Below are positions 15,167-21,688 of a DNA stretch of 21,688 bases, piece by piece (position 1 is the stretch's first letter; every line of letters starts with the position of its first letter). Made by a program: the position numbers and the translations under genes. The DNA lies in assembly GCA_902782785.1 (NCBI GenBank), contig CACZOH010000019.1, positions 1 to 21,688 of the forward strand, in the 5' to 3' direction. Origin of the DNA: an uncultured Ruminococcus sp. (lineage in GTDB: Bacteria > Bacillota > Clostridia > Oscillospirales > CAG-272). Under the pieces are notes generated by a model. It was given only the letters and a program-made list of their open reading frames with translations. It searched no databases and was not told the DNA's origin.

Positions 15167-15622
15167 GTGACAGTAAAAAGAATGGAAAAAGATGATATTA
15201 AAAAGGTTATTGAATTTGAAATTGAGTTAAGAAAACAGGAACCCGATACGTATTTTTGGGAACCGGACGAGACGTACGCAAAACAGCTTGAAGCAAGTTT
15301 TGACGACCCGCGTTTCAATACAGCCTTGTCCTTTATCGCCCTAAAAGATGATATAGTTATCGGCAGGATAGACGCCTCAGTCATCACAAGCCATAGCGAC
15401 GCGTCGTGTTTCAGCGTTTATCTCGACTGGATATGCGTGCTGAAAAGTGAACGGCATAACAAAGTCGGTCAGGCGCTGCTCGACGCCTTGAGGGATGAGT
15501 GTAAAAAACAAGGCGCCGGACTTCTAATCGCACTTACGGCAAATAACGAAGAAGCTCAACGCTTTTACAAAAACGTCAAAGGCGCCTCCATGCACGACAC
15601 GGGAATCTGGATAGACGTCTGA
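15167..15622 (+). CDS. GNAT-family N-acetyltransferase
   Basis: Probable acetyl-CoA-dependent N-acetyltransferase of 151 residues. Near the N-terminus MTVKRMEKDDIKKVIEFEIE is the usual GNAT opening. The central VYLDWICVLKSERHNKVGQALL (about 84-105) contains the acetyl-CoA-binding motif A in the form R-H-N-K-V-G-Q-A. LIALTANNEEAQRFYKNVKGA (about 121-141) is the typical motif-B region with the conserved Asn and Phe-Tyr. The start is GTG at 15167, with AAAGGAG nine bases upstream. It follows the recombinase by 40 bases on the same strand and was probably carried with it as cargo. The substrate cannot be told. Confidence 0.87.
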   Translation: MTVKRMEKDDIKKVIEFEIELRKQEPDTYFWEPDETYAKQLEASFDDPRFNTALSFIALKDDIVIGRIDASVITSHSDASCFSVYLDWICVLKSERHNKVGQALLDALRDECKKQGAGLLIALTANNEEAQRFYKNVKGASMHDTGIWIDV

Positions 15623-15623
15623 C

Positions 15624-15698
15624 TCAGATCAGCGCCGCCCAAACATCGTCGAACGTCTTTATATTGCCGCTTATTATAGCAACCACACCCCCGACATT
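15624..15698 (-). pseudogene. Possible C-terminal gene remnant
   Basis: The minus strand reads 23 codons, NVGGVVAIISGNIKTFDD followed by VWAAL and a final Ile, to TGA (15624-15626), with a stop codon just upstream. The string looks like a real protein end but is not recognised. It may be debris at the junction between the recombinase cargo and the AT-rich defence block. Weakly supported. Confidence 0.25.
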
Positions 15699-15713
15699 TT
15701 AGGTCGAGGGTGT
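15685..15713. terminator. Hairpin between the GNAT gene and the defence operon
   Basis: 11-bp stem ACACCCCCGAC (15685-15695) with GTCGAGGGTGT (15703-15713), one mismatch and the loop ATTTTAG. It separates two convergent transcription units. There is no T run on either side, so the efficiency is uncertain. Confidence 0.45.
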
Positions 15714-15725
15714 ATAATCATTTGC

Positions 15726-15995
15726 TTAATTATCTTGCGGTTTCCGAAATTGCTCCAGCTCCATGAAAAAATCATATAGCATAACGTAATTTTGTCTAAT
15801 CACCTGTGATTCGCGGCAGTGCCCGGAAAAAAAACATGCTTTGAAAGAAATCCATTCTTTGATATTTTCAAGATAGTCGATCAAAGCATCATGCGCGAAA
15901 AAGACTCTGCTGAAGATATCAGCGACCGACGACAACGCACTACGCGAGACAACAAAGTCAACCTTGTTGCCGACTTTTTCATTTGCTTTATTCAA
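15726..15995 (-). CDS. Uncharacterised ORF in frame after the HEPN-motif gene
   Basis: An 89-codon ORF from a TTG at 15995 with no visible SD. Its frame is the same as that of the 416-residue gene upstream, separated only by TAA and three codons. It is helical and hydrophobic-aromatic rich (VVSRSALSSVADIFSRVFF, then AHDALIDYLENIKEWISF). It matches no family I can name. It may be a C-terminal extension of the upstream protein lost by a nonsense mutation, a readthrough domain, or a separate poorly initiated gene. Strongly AT-rich like its neighbours. Confidence 0.4.
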   Translation of the reverse strand: MNKANEKVGNKVDFVVSRSALSSVADIFSRVFFAHDALIDYLENIKEWISFKACFFSGHCRESQVIRQNYVMLYDFFMELEQFRKPQDN

Positions 15996-16004
15996 TAATA
16001 ATTG

Positions 16005-17255
16005 TTAACTTTTGACAATTGAAATGAATTCCAACAGGTTATATAAAAGTAAAAATAGTTTTATGCAATCTTTTTTTCTTACAGTTTTATATGACATACC
16101 ATGATCCAAATAATTCCTATTTATGATTTTTGTCTTTTTAGAGAAGTTATTTGTATCATCAAATACGGTAAAAAGGCATGGAAACAGATTCGCATAACTC
16201 AGTGATAAAAACAGTTTGCCACTATCGGATGTTTGCTGCGCTATAATTTCTTTATATTTTGCAATAGCGCCCGCTCCAACACTATATTTTGCAGTGTTTT
16301 TTCTTTGTTGTCGAATTAGTCGAGAATCGATGATTGAAAAAAGAATTAGAGCGCATGCTTTGTATTGATGTGCGTTATAACAACTAATAGCTTCTCGAAT
16401 GTCCTTCTTCCGTTTGCATATTTCTTCTATTTCAGAGAATAGCATTTGCATTTCCGCTCTACGGCAGTATTGTAGCGCAATCTTATCTGCTTCATTTAGA
16501 GTTTTTGGGCAATCATTAAAGCAACCAATATCAGCATACGGCGGCACTGTCCAACCAAACTTTCCCCAGTTTTCATAGGATTTAAGCAATTCTTTTTTTC
16601 TTTCTTCAGATATTTCTGGAGTATGTATATACTGCAAAAAATCAGAAATACCACTTAGAAAGGATTGACTGATTTCGCTAAAACTTGCTAAAGCTGCTTT
16701 CATTCCGGCTAATATCGTACCGGCGTTATTGGCGCACCAAGACATTGCTGAATTTATTATTTCAGCTAACGAGCTTAAGAAAGAGAAATCAATTACATGT
16801 GGTACATTAGAAGCCAAAAGATTTGCGTTTGAAATGGTTTGCGTCAAGCTCTCACTGATTGGTTGGGACGCTTGAGGAATATTTCTCATATAATAATTGC
16901 GATACGCAATTGTATAGCGTTGGCACACTTCATTGCATGTTATCTCGTTATACGCCGCATAGAATTCCTTTTTCGCGGAAAGAAAATGATTAAAAATTTG
17001 AATGAAAAAGTCGTCGCTTTGCGATGTTACTTGCTCAATTGTTGGATTTGTTTTAGAGTCAGTAGCGCTGATTAATTGGGAAGCAACATATCGTCGATAA
17101 TCAAATTTTTCATTAACGTTCCCATTAGGCATTAATAATTGGTCAATAGATACGGTTGCCAAATACATTATACCGTCAATAGTATAACTAATCCTTTTTC
17201 GACCATCATCTAAGTAAATTGTATTATCATTAACGTTATCAGGCAAGTATTTCAC
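16005..17255 (-). CDS. Soluble protein with C-terminal HEPN-type motif, putative abortive-infection RNase
   Basis: A 416-residue cytoplasmic protein. The C-terminal region carries R380-N-Y-L-D-H385 in the setting INRNYLDHGMSYKTVRKKD followed by an amphipathic helix (KLFLLLYNLLEFI). This is the R-x4-H motif with polar residue that marks the active site of HEPN ribonucleases in abortive-infection and toxin systems. Residues 320-350 (YKACALILFSIIDSRLIRQQ) form the matching first helix. The middle (about 155-220) is a long hydrophobic/amphipathic helical segment that might touch membrane or oligomerise. The N-terminus is unrecognised. The GTG at 17255 lies too close to the AGGGAGG SD; TTG at 17246 has better spacing (10 bases). 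Neighbours suggest defence; RNase activity is inferred. Confidence 0.65.
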   Translation of the reverse strand: MKYLPDNVNDNTIYLDDGRKRISYTIDGIMYLATVSIDQLLMPNGNVNEKFDYRRYVASQLISATDSKTNPTIEQVTSQSDDFFIQIFNHFLSAKKEFYAAYNEITCNEVCQRYTIAYRNYYMRNIPQASQPISESLTQTISNANLLASNVPHVIDFSFLSSLAEIINSAMSWCANNAGTILAGMKAALASFSEISQSFLSGISDFLQYIHTPEISEERKKELLKSYENWGKFGWTVPPYADIGCFNDCPKTLNEADKIALQYCRRAEMQMLFSEIEEICKRKKDIREAISCYNAHQYKACALILFSIIDSRLIRQQRKNTAKYSVGAGAIAKYKEIIAQQTSDSGKLFLSLSYANLFPCLFTVFDDTNNFSKKTKIINRNYLDHGMSYKTVRKKDCIKLFLLLYNLLEFISIVKS

Positions 17256-17348
17256 CCCTCCCTTTTTCTCTGTACTTTAATCAACATATTTTTGATACTA
17301 ATTCATTCATTTAAGAGCATTATTTTCAGATTTATTAGGTGATGAACA

Positions 17349-18284
17349 TCAATCTTTGTTTGATAAATCATAAATGGCTTTTATAGCTAATTGCCATTCT
17401 TCAGAATCTTTTCCGCTCGTTTTATAGACGTTCAAAGCTCTATGTAATGCTTCCTGAATTTCTGATAAGCGATTACATATATTTTGTGATACATTGAAAT
17501 TCATTCCGTGCACCAACGCATTTCTATACATTCTTAGCTCGTTTATCTCAACAAACAGTCTATTATTGATGATTTCGTTCTGCTGTAGTACCTTGAGCGA
17601 TTGAATTATTTGATATTTATTGTTATAATTTAACTCGTTTTGATCTCTCATGCACTCTTCTGCAAACTCTAAAACAGTTTTTTCAAGCATATTATAAGAT
17701 TTTAAAAAATCACTAAAGTCGCCAGGAGCATCTTTATTTAATTCTTTAAAGAATTCATCTGCTTTCTTTTTCAACAAAACAATTTCTTTATCTATTTTTG
17801 CAGGGTCAAGCAACATAACACCGAAAAACAATGTTGATACAATACAGATAGAAAAAAGAAAAACGCTTTCATTAATAATAAAATTATAGACGGAATTACA
17901 ATTGTGTAAAAGGATAATTCCAACAATACATAAAAGTATCGTCAATCCACAAGTAATTGATATCATAATCAAACAGTGAAACAATTTGTTTAGAATAGAT
18001 GCTGCTGCATCAAAGTACATTTCTTCAGAATTAGTAGATTCTTTAAACTTGCCCACAAAAAACACATACGCCGTTAATGTTAATGCGAATACCGTACCAA
18101 CAACTTGTGCCATTGCAGAAAACAGGTATAAGAGTTGATTTTCGTTCAAAGTAAATAACGGATCGAAAAATGAAATAATTATGCTGGCAAATGTTGCAAT
18201 ACCTAAACTCACAGAAATTACTATCGTAGAACAACTTCCACCTTTTTTTAAGCTTTTATTATTCGATAAATCTTGATTTTTCAT
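17349..18284 (-). CDS. Four-helix membrane protein with C-terminal HEPN-type motif
   Basis: The 311 residues have an N-terminal membrane part with about four helices (around 20-40, 52-80, 100-127 and 138-160) and a cytoplasmic helical C-terminal domain (about 165-311). That domain contains R254-N-A-L-V-H259-G in the context ELRMYRNALVHGMNF. It is the classic HEPN-type RN-x3-H motif also found in many uncharacterised helical proteins with RNxLVHG. The ATG follows AAGAGA six bases upstream; a short ORF with a better SD overlaps its start. It lies between a single-pass membrane protein and a second HEPN-motif protein. A membrane-tethered RNase effector or sensor is inferred; the motif alone does not prove RNase activity. 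Confidence 0.62.
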   Translation of the reverse strand: MKNQDLSNNKSLKKGGSCSTIVISVSLGIATFASIIISFFDPLFTLNENQLLYLFSAMAQVVGTVFALTLTAYVFFVGKFKESTNSEEMYFDAAASILNKLFHCLIMISITCGLTILLCIVGIILLHNCNSVYNFIINESVFLFSICIVSTLFFGVMLLDPAKIDKEIVLLKKKADEFFKELNKDAPGDFSDFLKSYNMLEKTVLEFAEECMRDQNELNYNNKYQIIQSLKVLQQNEIINNRLFVEINELRMYRNALVHGMNFNVSQNICNRLSEIQEALHRALNVYKTSGKDSEEWQLAIKAIYDLSNKD

Positions 18285-18318
18285 TTATAATCTCTTTCTT
18301 AAGCTGATATACTGTCAT
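18259..18318 (-). CDS. Short upstream ORF overlapping the membrane HEPN gene
   Basis: ATG at 18318 with AAAGGTG five bases upstream encodes 19 residues (MTVYQLKKEIINEKSRFIE) and stops at 18259-18261, 26 bases into the 311-residue gene in another frame. The SD is better than that of the main gene, so it may couple or modulate translation. It could be chance. Confidence 0.3.
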   Translation of the reverse strand: MTVYQLKKEIINEKSRFIE

Positions 18319-18361
18319 TAAAACACCTTTGAGGGCGTAAAATGATGCAAATTGTTATGCG

Positions 18362-18949
18362 TTAATGCACTTCGATTAATCCTTGTTTAGTTTTTTTTCC
18401 AATATCGTGATCTTGCTTCTTTTTCCTTTTCTTTACTAATCCAACAGTACTGAAATCATTATATTTGTTATATAAATCTATTGATTCGCCCATCAAATCA
18501 CCCGCTTCTAAAGCAAATCCCTCAGTTTCATAATCACGATTTGAATCAAAAAAGACACAGTATCCATCAGGGATTGGTTTCGTTGTATGATCAAACACTT
18601 TGTCCACAAGATCAGATACTTTTTGAAAGTGCTTAATAACATCATCACTAAATAAGTATCGTATTTCAATATCAGCTCGACAAAATTCTTCTACAAGTGA
18701 TTGCTTTGGCTTTTGATAGTTAATTATACTTTCTAATATTTTTCTAACAATTTGATAAATCTCAAGACGTTTTTGCATTAACGCTACACCAAGTTCTATT
18801 TGCTGAGCTTTATACTGTTCCTTGGCGTTGTGCGCGTTTGTTATTGCAAAAATTATATTAACAACAGAAAAAACAAACGTAATACACAAAGGAATCAGCC
18901 AACTGAGATTTTGAACTATCCACGAATCATTTTGAACTGTACAAACCAT
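18362..18949 (-). CDS. Single-pass membrane protein of unknown function in defence operon
   Basis: A 195-residue protein with one membrane helix near the N-terminus (about 16-38, WLIPLCITFVFSVVNIIFAI), then a long charged helix (about 42-75, KEQYKAQQIELGVALMQKRL onward) likely to form a coiled coil. A cytoplasmic region with acidic patches follows, and a very basic tail (VKKRKKKQDHDIGKKTK). This layout is common among unnamed membrane proteins of accessory islands; no enzyme motif is seen. The ATG has AAAGGA seven bases upstream and starts 15 bases after the rhuM-like stop, so it is the second gene of the operon. Confidence 0.6.
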   Translation of the reverse strand: MVCTVQNDSWIVQNLSWLIPLCITFVFSVVNIIFAITNAHNAKEQYKAQQIELGVALMQKRLEIYQIVRKILESIINYQKPKQSLVEEFCRADIEIRYLFSDDVIKHFQKVSDLVDKVFDHTTKPIPDGYCVFFDSNRDYETEGFALEAGDLMGESIDLYNKYNDFSTVGLVKKRKKKQDHDIGKKTKQGLIEVH

Positions 18950-18964
18950 TATTAGATCCTTTCA

Positions 18965-19990
18965 TTACTTCCCTTTTATATTCTCAACAAGCTTATCAAA
19001 ATCGCTCTTATACAGCTTGTCCTGAACTACTCTGAATTTCTTGTATTCTCTCTCCGCGTGCGCTTTTGCGTCGGCGGCGAGGACGGTGCCGGCGTTTTGC
19101 AGGACGTCGCGACCCGCTAACTGCAGAAAAGCGTCCAAACGTTTTCCCCAATCCTCCATAGTCATCGGTATTTTTCTTTTTGCAAAATCCTCCGCAAGAT
19201 CAAGGAAAGAGTTGACGATCCTGCCGAGCGATTCAAGTTCATCCTTTGATAGATAGTTTTTTGCAACTGTCACGTCGCTTTTAAGTATTTTACCGTCGGG
19301 AGCGTCTTCCCACGTTGTCAAACCCATATGTTCTTTTTCGCTGTCCGCGCGGTACATTATAAGTTCTGCGGCAGTATTTCCCGTTATGGCATAGTGCATT
19401 TTATTCTGCACGGTTGCAAAAAAGAGTTTTGCCAAAGGTGAATCCTTATCGTAATCGACGCTTGTCGCATAAATGTCTGTGACCTTTTGATAAAACCTGC
19501 GTTCACTCAAACGTATCTCTCGGATTTCTTCAAGCAGTCTTTCAAAGTAATCTTCGCCTAAAAAAGAACCGTTTTCCATCCGCTTGCGGTCGATCACGTA
19601 ACCGGTTATTGCAAACTGTTTCAAAACCTGTGTAGCCCAGCGACGGAACTGTGTCGCACGCATCGAATTAACACGATAACCGACGGATATAACGGCGTCA
19701 AGGTTGTAGTGATCAAGTTCTCGATTGACTTGACGATTTCCCTCAATTTGAACTACTCGAAATTTTCGAGCAGTTGAATCTCTGTCCAATTCACCCGAAT
19801 TAAAAATCTCTTGTAAATGATACGTTATCGTATTTGATTCTACATCAAACAAACTTGACATCGCTTTTTGCGTCATCCAAAGCGTTTCGTCCTCATATCG
19901 AACATTTATACTATCGTCCGATCCGTTTTTTTCAAAAATCAGGAATTCGGCGTCTCCGCTTTTTATCAACAAGTCACGATTTTCACTCAT
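18965..19990 (-). CDS. RhuM-family protein
   Basis: Full-length (341 residues) member of the Virulence_RhuM family, named after a Salmonella pathogenicity-island gene and frequently found in bacterial defence islands, often beside type I restriction genes; its molecular role is unsettled. The N-terminal region has the HTH-like stretch LWMTQKAMSSLFDVESNTIT (about 33-52) and the family signature LDHYNLDAVISVGYRVNSMR (about 92-111), followed by ATQFRRWATQVLKQFAITGYV. The C-terminal part contains TWEDAPDGKILKSDVTVAKN and a helical end. The ATG follows GGAGG. First gene of the minus-strand operon, directly behind its promoter. No restriction-modification gene is visible nearby, which is less usual. 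Confidence 0.9.
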   Translation of the reverse strand: MSENRDLLIKSGDAEFLIFEKNGSDDSINVRYEDETLWMTQKAMSSLFDVESNTITYHLQEIFNSGELDRDSTARKFRVVQIEGNRQVNRELDHYNLDAVISVGYRVNSMRATQFRRWATQVLKQFAITGYVIDRKRMENGSFLGEDYFERLLEEIREIRLSERRFYQKVTDIYATSVDYDKDSPLAKLFFATVQNKMHYAITGNTAAELIMYRADSEKEHMGLTTWEDAPDGKILKSDVTVAKNYLSKDELESLGRIVNSFLDLAEDFAKRKIPMTMEDWGKRLDAFLQLAGRDVLQNAGTVLAADAKAHAEREYKKFRVVQDKLYKSDFDKLVENIKGK

Positions 19991-20080
19991 AATTCAAGCT
20001 CCTCCTTCGATAGATTTCCGGTATGTCAAAAGCCAACACATTTTTTCCCTTCAGCATAACAAACGACTACGTCTGATTAA

Positions 20081-20109
20081 AGTATATCACAATAACAGAA
20101 AAAAGTCAA
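20081..20109 (-). promoter_or_regulatory. SigA-type promoter for the RhuM/HEPN operon
   Basis: Minus strand: TTGACT (20109-20104), 17 bases, TATACT (20086-20081), with TGA just before the -10. It gives a leader of about 84 bases before the rhuM-like ATG. No further strong promoter is seen inside the cluster. Confidence 0.78.
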
Positions 20110-20162
20110 CATGAATACGCCAAATCAGATAGCTATGAGTTTAAAATCGAATGACTTTAAGG

Positions 20163-20186
20163 TCCGCAAAGCAGCGGGCTTTTTTT
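20163..20186 (+). terminator. Small intrinsic terminator
   Basis: GTCCGC pairs with GCGGGC (one wobble) around AAAGCA, followed by seven T residues. It points rightward although no plus-strand gene precedes it within 4 kb, so it may be a relic or insulate the divergent unit. Confidence 0.5.
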
Positions 20187-20261
20187 ATACACAGATTTCT
20201 ATATATTGTATCTCATTGAACAATACTACAAAATATGCCGCTTTCAAGGCAAAAAAAGTTG

Positions 20262-20328
20262 TGACAGAAAATTTTGAATCTGTCATAATACTGTTGAATC
20301 AAAAAAACGGATTGATTTTGACAATCCG
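20262..20328 (+). promoter_or_regulatory. Two tandem stem-loops in the leader region
   Basis: TGACAGA (20262-20268) pairs with TCTGTCA (20279-20285); then CGGATTG (20308-20314) pairs with CAATCCG (20322-20328), loop ATTTTGA. Both stems are perfect 7-bp matches. They precede the leader ORFs by 30-70 bases. Protein-binding sites or RNA leader structures are possible. The surrounding bases 20110-20340 hold no convincing gene. Confidence 0.45.
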
Positions 20329-20342
20329 CTAGGCAAAACACG

Positions 20343-20415
20343 GGGAGGTGATCTCATATGTTGTAGCATGACAACAGCATCCGTTCAAAGCTATCAAGCA
20401 AAAATCTCAAACTAA
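20343..20415 (+). CDS. Leader ORFs ahead of the HTH-tailed gene
   Basis: A near-perfect SD (GGGAGGTG, 20343-20350) is followed seven bases later by ATG TTG TAG, a two-codon ORF (20358-20366). Two bases on, a second ATG opens the peptide MTTASVQSYQAKISN (20368-20415). Ten bases after its TAA a hairpin begins that holds the SD of the next gene. The layout is that of a translational attenuator leader. No similarity to a named leader peptide is claimed. Confidence 0.5.
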
Positions 20416-20425
20416 AAAAATGAAA

Positions 20426-20461
20426 GTCCTGCGGCTGATCACAGCTTCAGGCGGAAAGGAC
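20426..20461 (+). promoter_or_regulatory. Hairpin sequestering the SD of the 257-residue gene
   Basis: GTCCT (20426-20430) pairs with AGGAC (20457-20461), which contains the SD of the gene at 20467; an inner GCTG-ATCA-CAGC stem can form at 20434-20445. A ribosome halted at the end of the leader peptide would cover GTCCT and free the SD. Confidence 0.5.
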
Positions 20462-20466
20462 AAAAA

Positions 20467-21240
20467 ATGATAAAGAAAATAGCTGCGGTATATAACGAGA
20501 GCGATGAAATCAACAAAGAAATCGTAAAAAATCACACTTATCTTGATTTTGTAAGGAACACATTGGTATGCAGCCTGTATACCGAACCGGACCACTACAA
20601 CACTCAAGTAAGCTACATTGTTAAAAGCAACGGTAATTTTATTCCGACGTATTTTTATACCAAGATAAGTCCCGATAAAGACGTATTGATTCCCGTAACG
20701 TTTCAGCTTATTGATATGTACGGAAAGTCTTTGCATGATTTCCTGGGTGATTGTAATAAATATGTCGCAGAGACAAAAGGCTTGTCAGAATTTGAAAGAG
20801 AATACGGAAAAAAGATTACCGAAGAAGCTGAAAGTATGAGCTGTTTTGATGATTTTAAAAATTTTCTGAAAGATTACAGTTATGACAGGCTGCTTAATAA
20901 TCTTGAATGGTCATTTGCAGAAGCTTCAAAATTTTACAGCAGCGAGGCATCCTTCATTGTAACAAACCATACTGTAACCGGCATTGAACCCCGCTGCGTT
21001 TTTTTCAATCTGGTCGATGAACATAGCGGAGATATATACAGGATATCATGGGACGCGCTGAAAGATTTTTACGGGAAAACGCCTTTTCAGTTCCGACTTG
21101 ATTACAGCGTTAAAATGCGTGAATTAGTACAAATCTGCAAACAGATATCCGAAGGCCGGATAAGCAGAAAACGCGCCGCGACAACTTACGGGGTATCTGA
21201 AAACCAAATAAATATATTGATGAGCGTACTGCTTTTATAA
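20467..21240 (+). CDS. Unknown protein with C-terminal helix-turn-helix-like end
   Basis: A 257-residue soluble protein, not recognised. The N-terminal and central parts are mixed alpha/beta (for example SYIVKSNGNFIPTYFYTKIS, and CVFFNLVDEHSGDIYRISWD near 178-197). The last 40 residues form a likely HTH: ICKQISEGRISRKRAATTYG, then VSENQINILM, similar in pattern to recognition-helix regions of transposase or phage-type DNA-binding ends. The ATG at 20467 follows AAAGGA (20455-20460) by six bases, inside the predicted hairpin. It is the first real gene of a plus-strand accessory block that continues past the window, possibly part of an integrative element. A DNA-binding or regulatory role is inferred only from the HTH-like tail. 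Confidence 0.65.
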   Translation: MIKKIAAVYNESDEINKEIVKNHTYLDFVRNTLVCSLYTEPDHYNTQVSYIVKSNGNFIPTYFYTKISPDKDVLIPVTFQLIDMYGKSLHDFLGDCNKYVAETKGLSEFEREYGKKITEEAESMSCFDDFKNFLKDYSYDRLLNNLEWSFAEASKFYSSEASFIVTNHTVTGIEPRCVFFNLVDEHSGDIYRISWDALKDFYGKTPFQFRLDYSVKMRELVQICKQISEGRISRKRAATTYGVSENQINILMSVLLL

Positions 21241-21440
21241 CATATACAAGCCTCGGTCATGAAAGTCGACACACATTCGCAGAGGCATACGCCTATCGCG
21301 TCTAACTATGAACAATACGTAAATAGTATTTTAACTTTCGTGTTTTGAACCTAAAAAATCGAAAATTTCTGTCATTATTCATACGAGACGGAAATTCAGC
21401 AACCGAATCGAAAAATAAAAAAAAGAAAGGAACTAAAAGA
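21241..21440. other. Intergenic stretch with no recognised element
   Basis: These 200 bases separate the two plus-strand genes. Only short weak hairpins are seen (AGGC-ATAC-GCCT near 21282 and AATAC-GTAAATA-GTATT near 21313). No consensus promoter or ORF is convincing. The SD of the next gene (AGAAAGGAA) lies at its end. Confidence 0.5.
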
Positions 21441-21688
21441 ATGAAAAAAAGATTTGATGTCGAAGATGCTGAACTTAAATGCGCAATGTACATTTCGTAC
21501 GAAATTAAAAAAATCATCGAAATGGCAAGAACAGACGAAGAGATTATTGAACTGATGGAATCCGCCGGATATACGGATTTTGAAATCTATGATAACGGCG
21601 AATGGTTTGAAGTAAGTGCCGTAGCACATTTAAATGCGGGTGAAGTTCCCGGAGTCGATTATCCGTACCTCAAGCAGCTGTCTTTTCA
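21441..21688 (+). CDS. Unknown small acidic protein, 3' end outside window
   Basis: 82 residues are visible, starting MKKRFDVEDAELKCAMYISY. The ATG follows AGAAAGGAA at good spacing. The visible part is soluble, acidic and helical at first, then GYTDFEIYDNGEWFEVSAVA, which suggests a small alpha/beta domain. I do not recognise the family. It follows the HTH-tailed gene on the same strand and shares its AT-rich composition, so it probably belongs to the same accessory block. Confidence 0.65.
   Translation, partial: MKKRFDVEDAELKCAMYISYEIKKIIEMARTDEEIIELMESAGYTDFEIYDNGEWFEVSAVAHLNAGEVPGVDYPYLKQLSF

Noticed and set aside
17267..17275. CTCTGTAC match to the cotJC junction, considered as the right att site
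   Set aside because: Only 8 bases match, and the flank does not encode the missing cotJC N-terminal part in any frame.
20111..20332. 73-codon plus-strand ORF in the leader region
   Set aside because: It runs through a terminator and two stem-loops and lacks an SD; not a gene.

Overview
The window reads as chromosome from a spore-forming member of the Bacillota, class Clostridia. The evidence is a dut-maf-mreB-mreC-mreD-mrdA wall-elongation cluster, remnants of the spore-coat gene cotJC, near-consensus SigA promoters, purine-rich Shine-Dalgarno sites and normal TGA stops. The backbone at the left is GC-rich. From about 15.7 kb rightwards the DNA is clearly AT-richer, which suggests acquired material. 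No tRNA, rRNA or CRISPR array was seen.

Region 1 (1-7060, minus strand) is one tight operon: a U32-family protein (RlhA-like), dUTPase, Maf pyrophosphatase, an MreB homologue with an unusual active site, MreC, MreD and PBP2, the last cut by the window start. It combines housekeeping functions with the rod/elongasome machinery. Region 2 (7111-9785, plus strand) holds a SanA/YdcF-type membrane protein, a two-repeat DUF1508 (YegP-like) protein behind a perfect promoter, and an HTH-TPR regulator flanked by inverted copies of a C-rich repeat.

Region 3 (9790-13260) is a decaying accessory strip. It contains GC-rich intergenic repeats, a 31-codon cotJC 3' remnant, an ECF sigma factor with an overlapping membrane-anchored partner split by an in-frame TAA, the relic of a small membrane peptide, and a second, longer cotJC lacking its 5' part. 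The break in that cotJC coincides with the start of region 4 (about 13254-15622). Region 4 has a perfect promoter, a 32-bp perfect palindrome, a small overlapping ORF, a large serine recombinase and a GNAT acetyltransferase. The arrangement looks like the left end of a recombinase element inserted into a sporulation gene, comparable in layout to skin in sigK. The right end is not in the window.

Region 5 (15726-20109, minus strand) is a probable defence operon with its own promoter: a RhuM-family protein, a single-pass membrane protein, a four-helix membrane protein with a C-terminal HEPN-type RN-x3-H motif, a soluble protein with a second such motif, and a 3' ORF in the same frame. Region 6 (20160-21688, plus strand) starts another accessory block. 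An HTH-tailed protein of unknown function lies behind an apparent leader-peptide and SD-sequestering hairpin, followed by a partial unknown ORF. The best candidates for new biology are the RhuM/membrane/double-HEPN operon, the cotJC-interrupting element and the leader-controlled gene at 20.4 kb.
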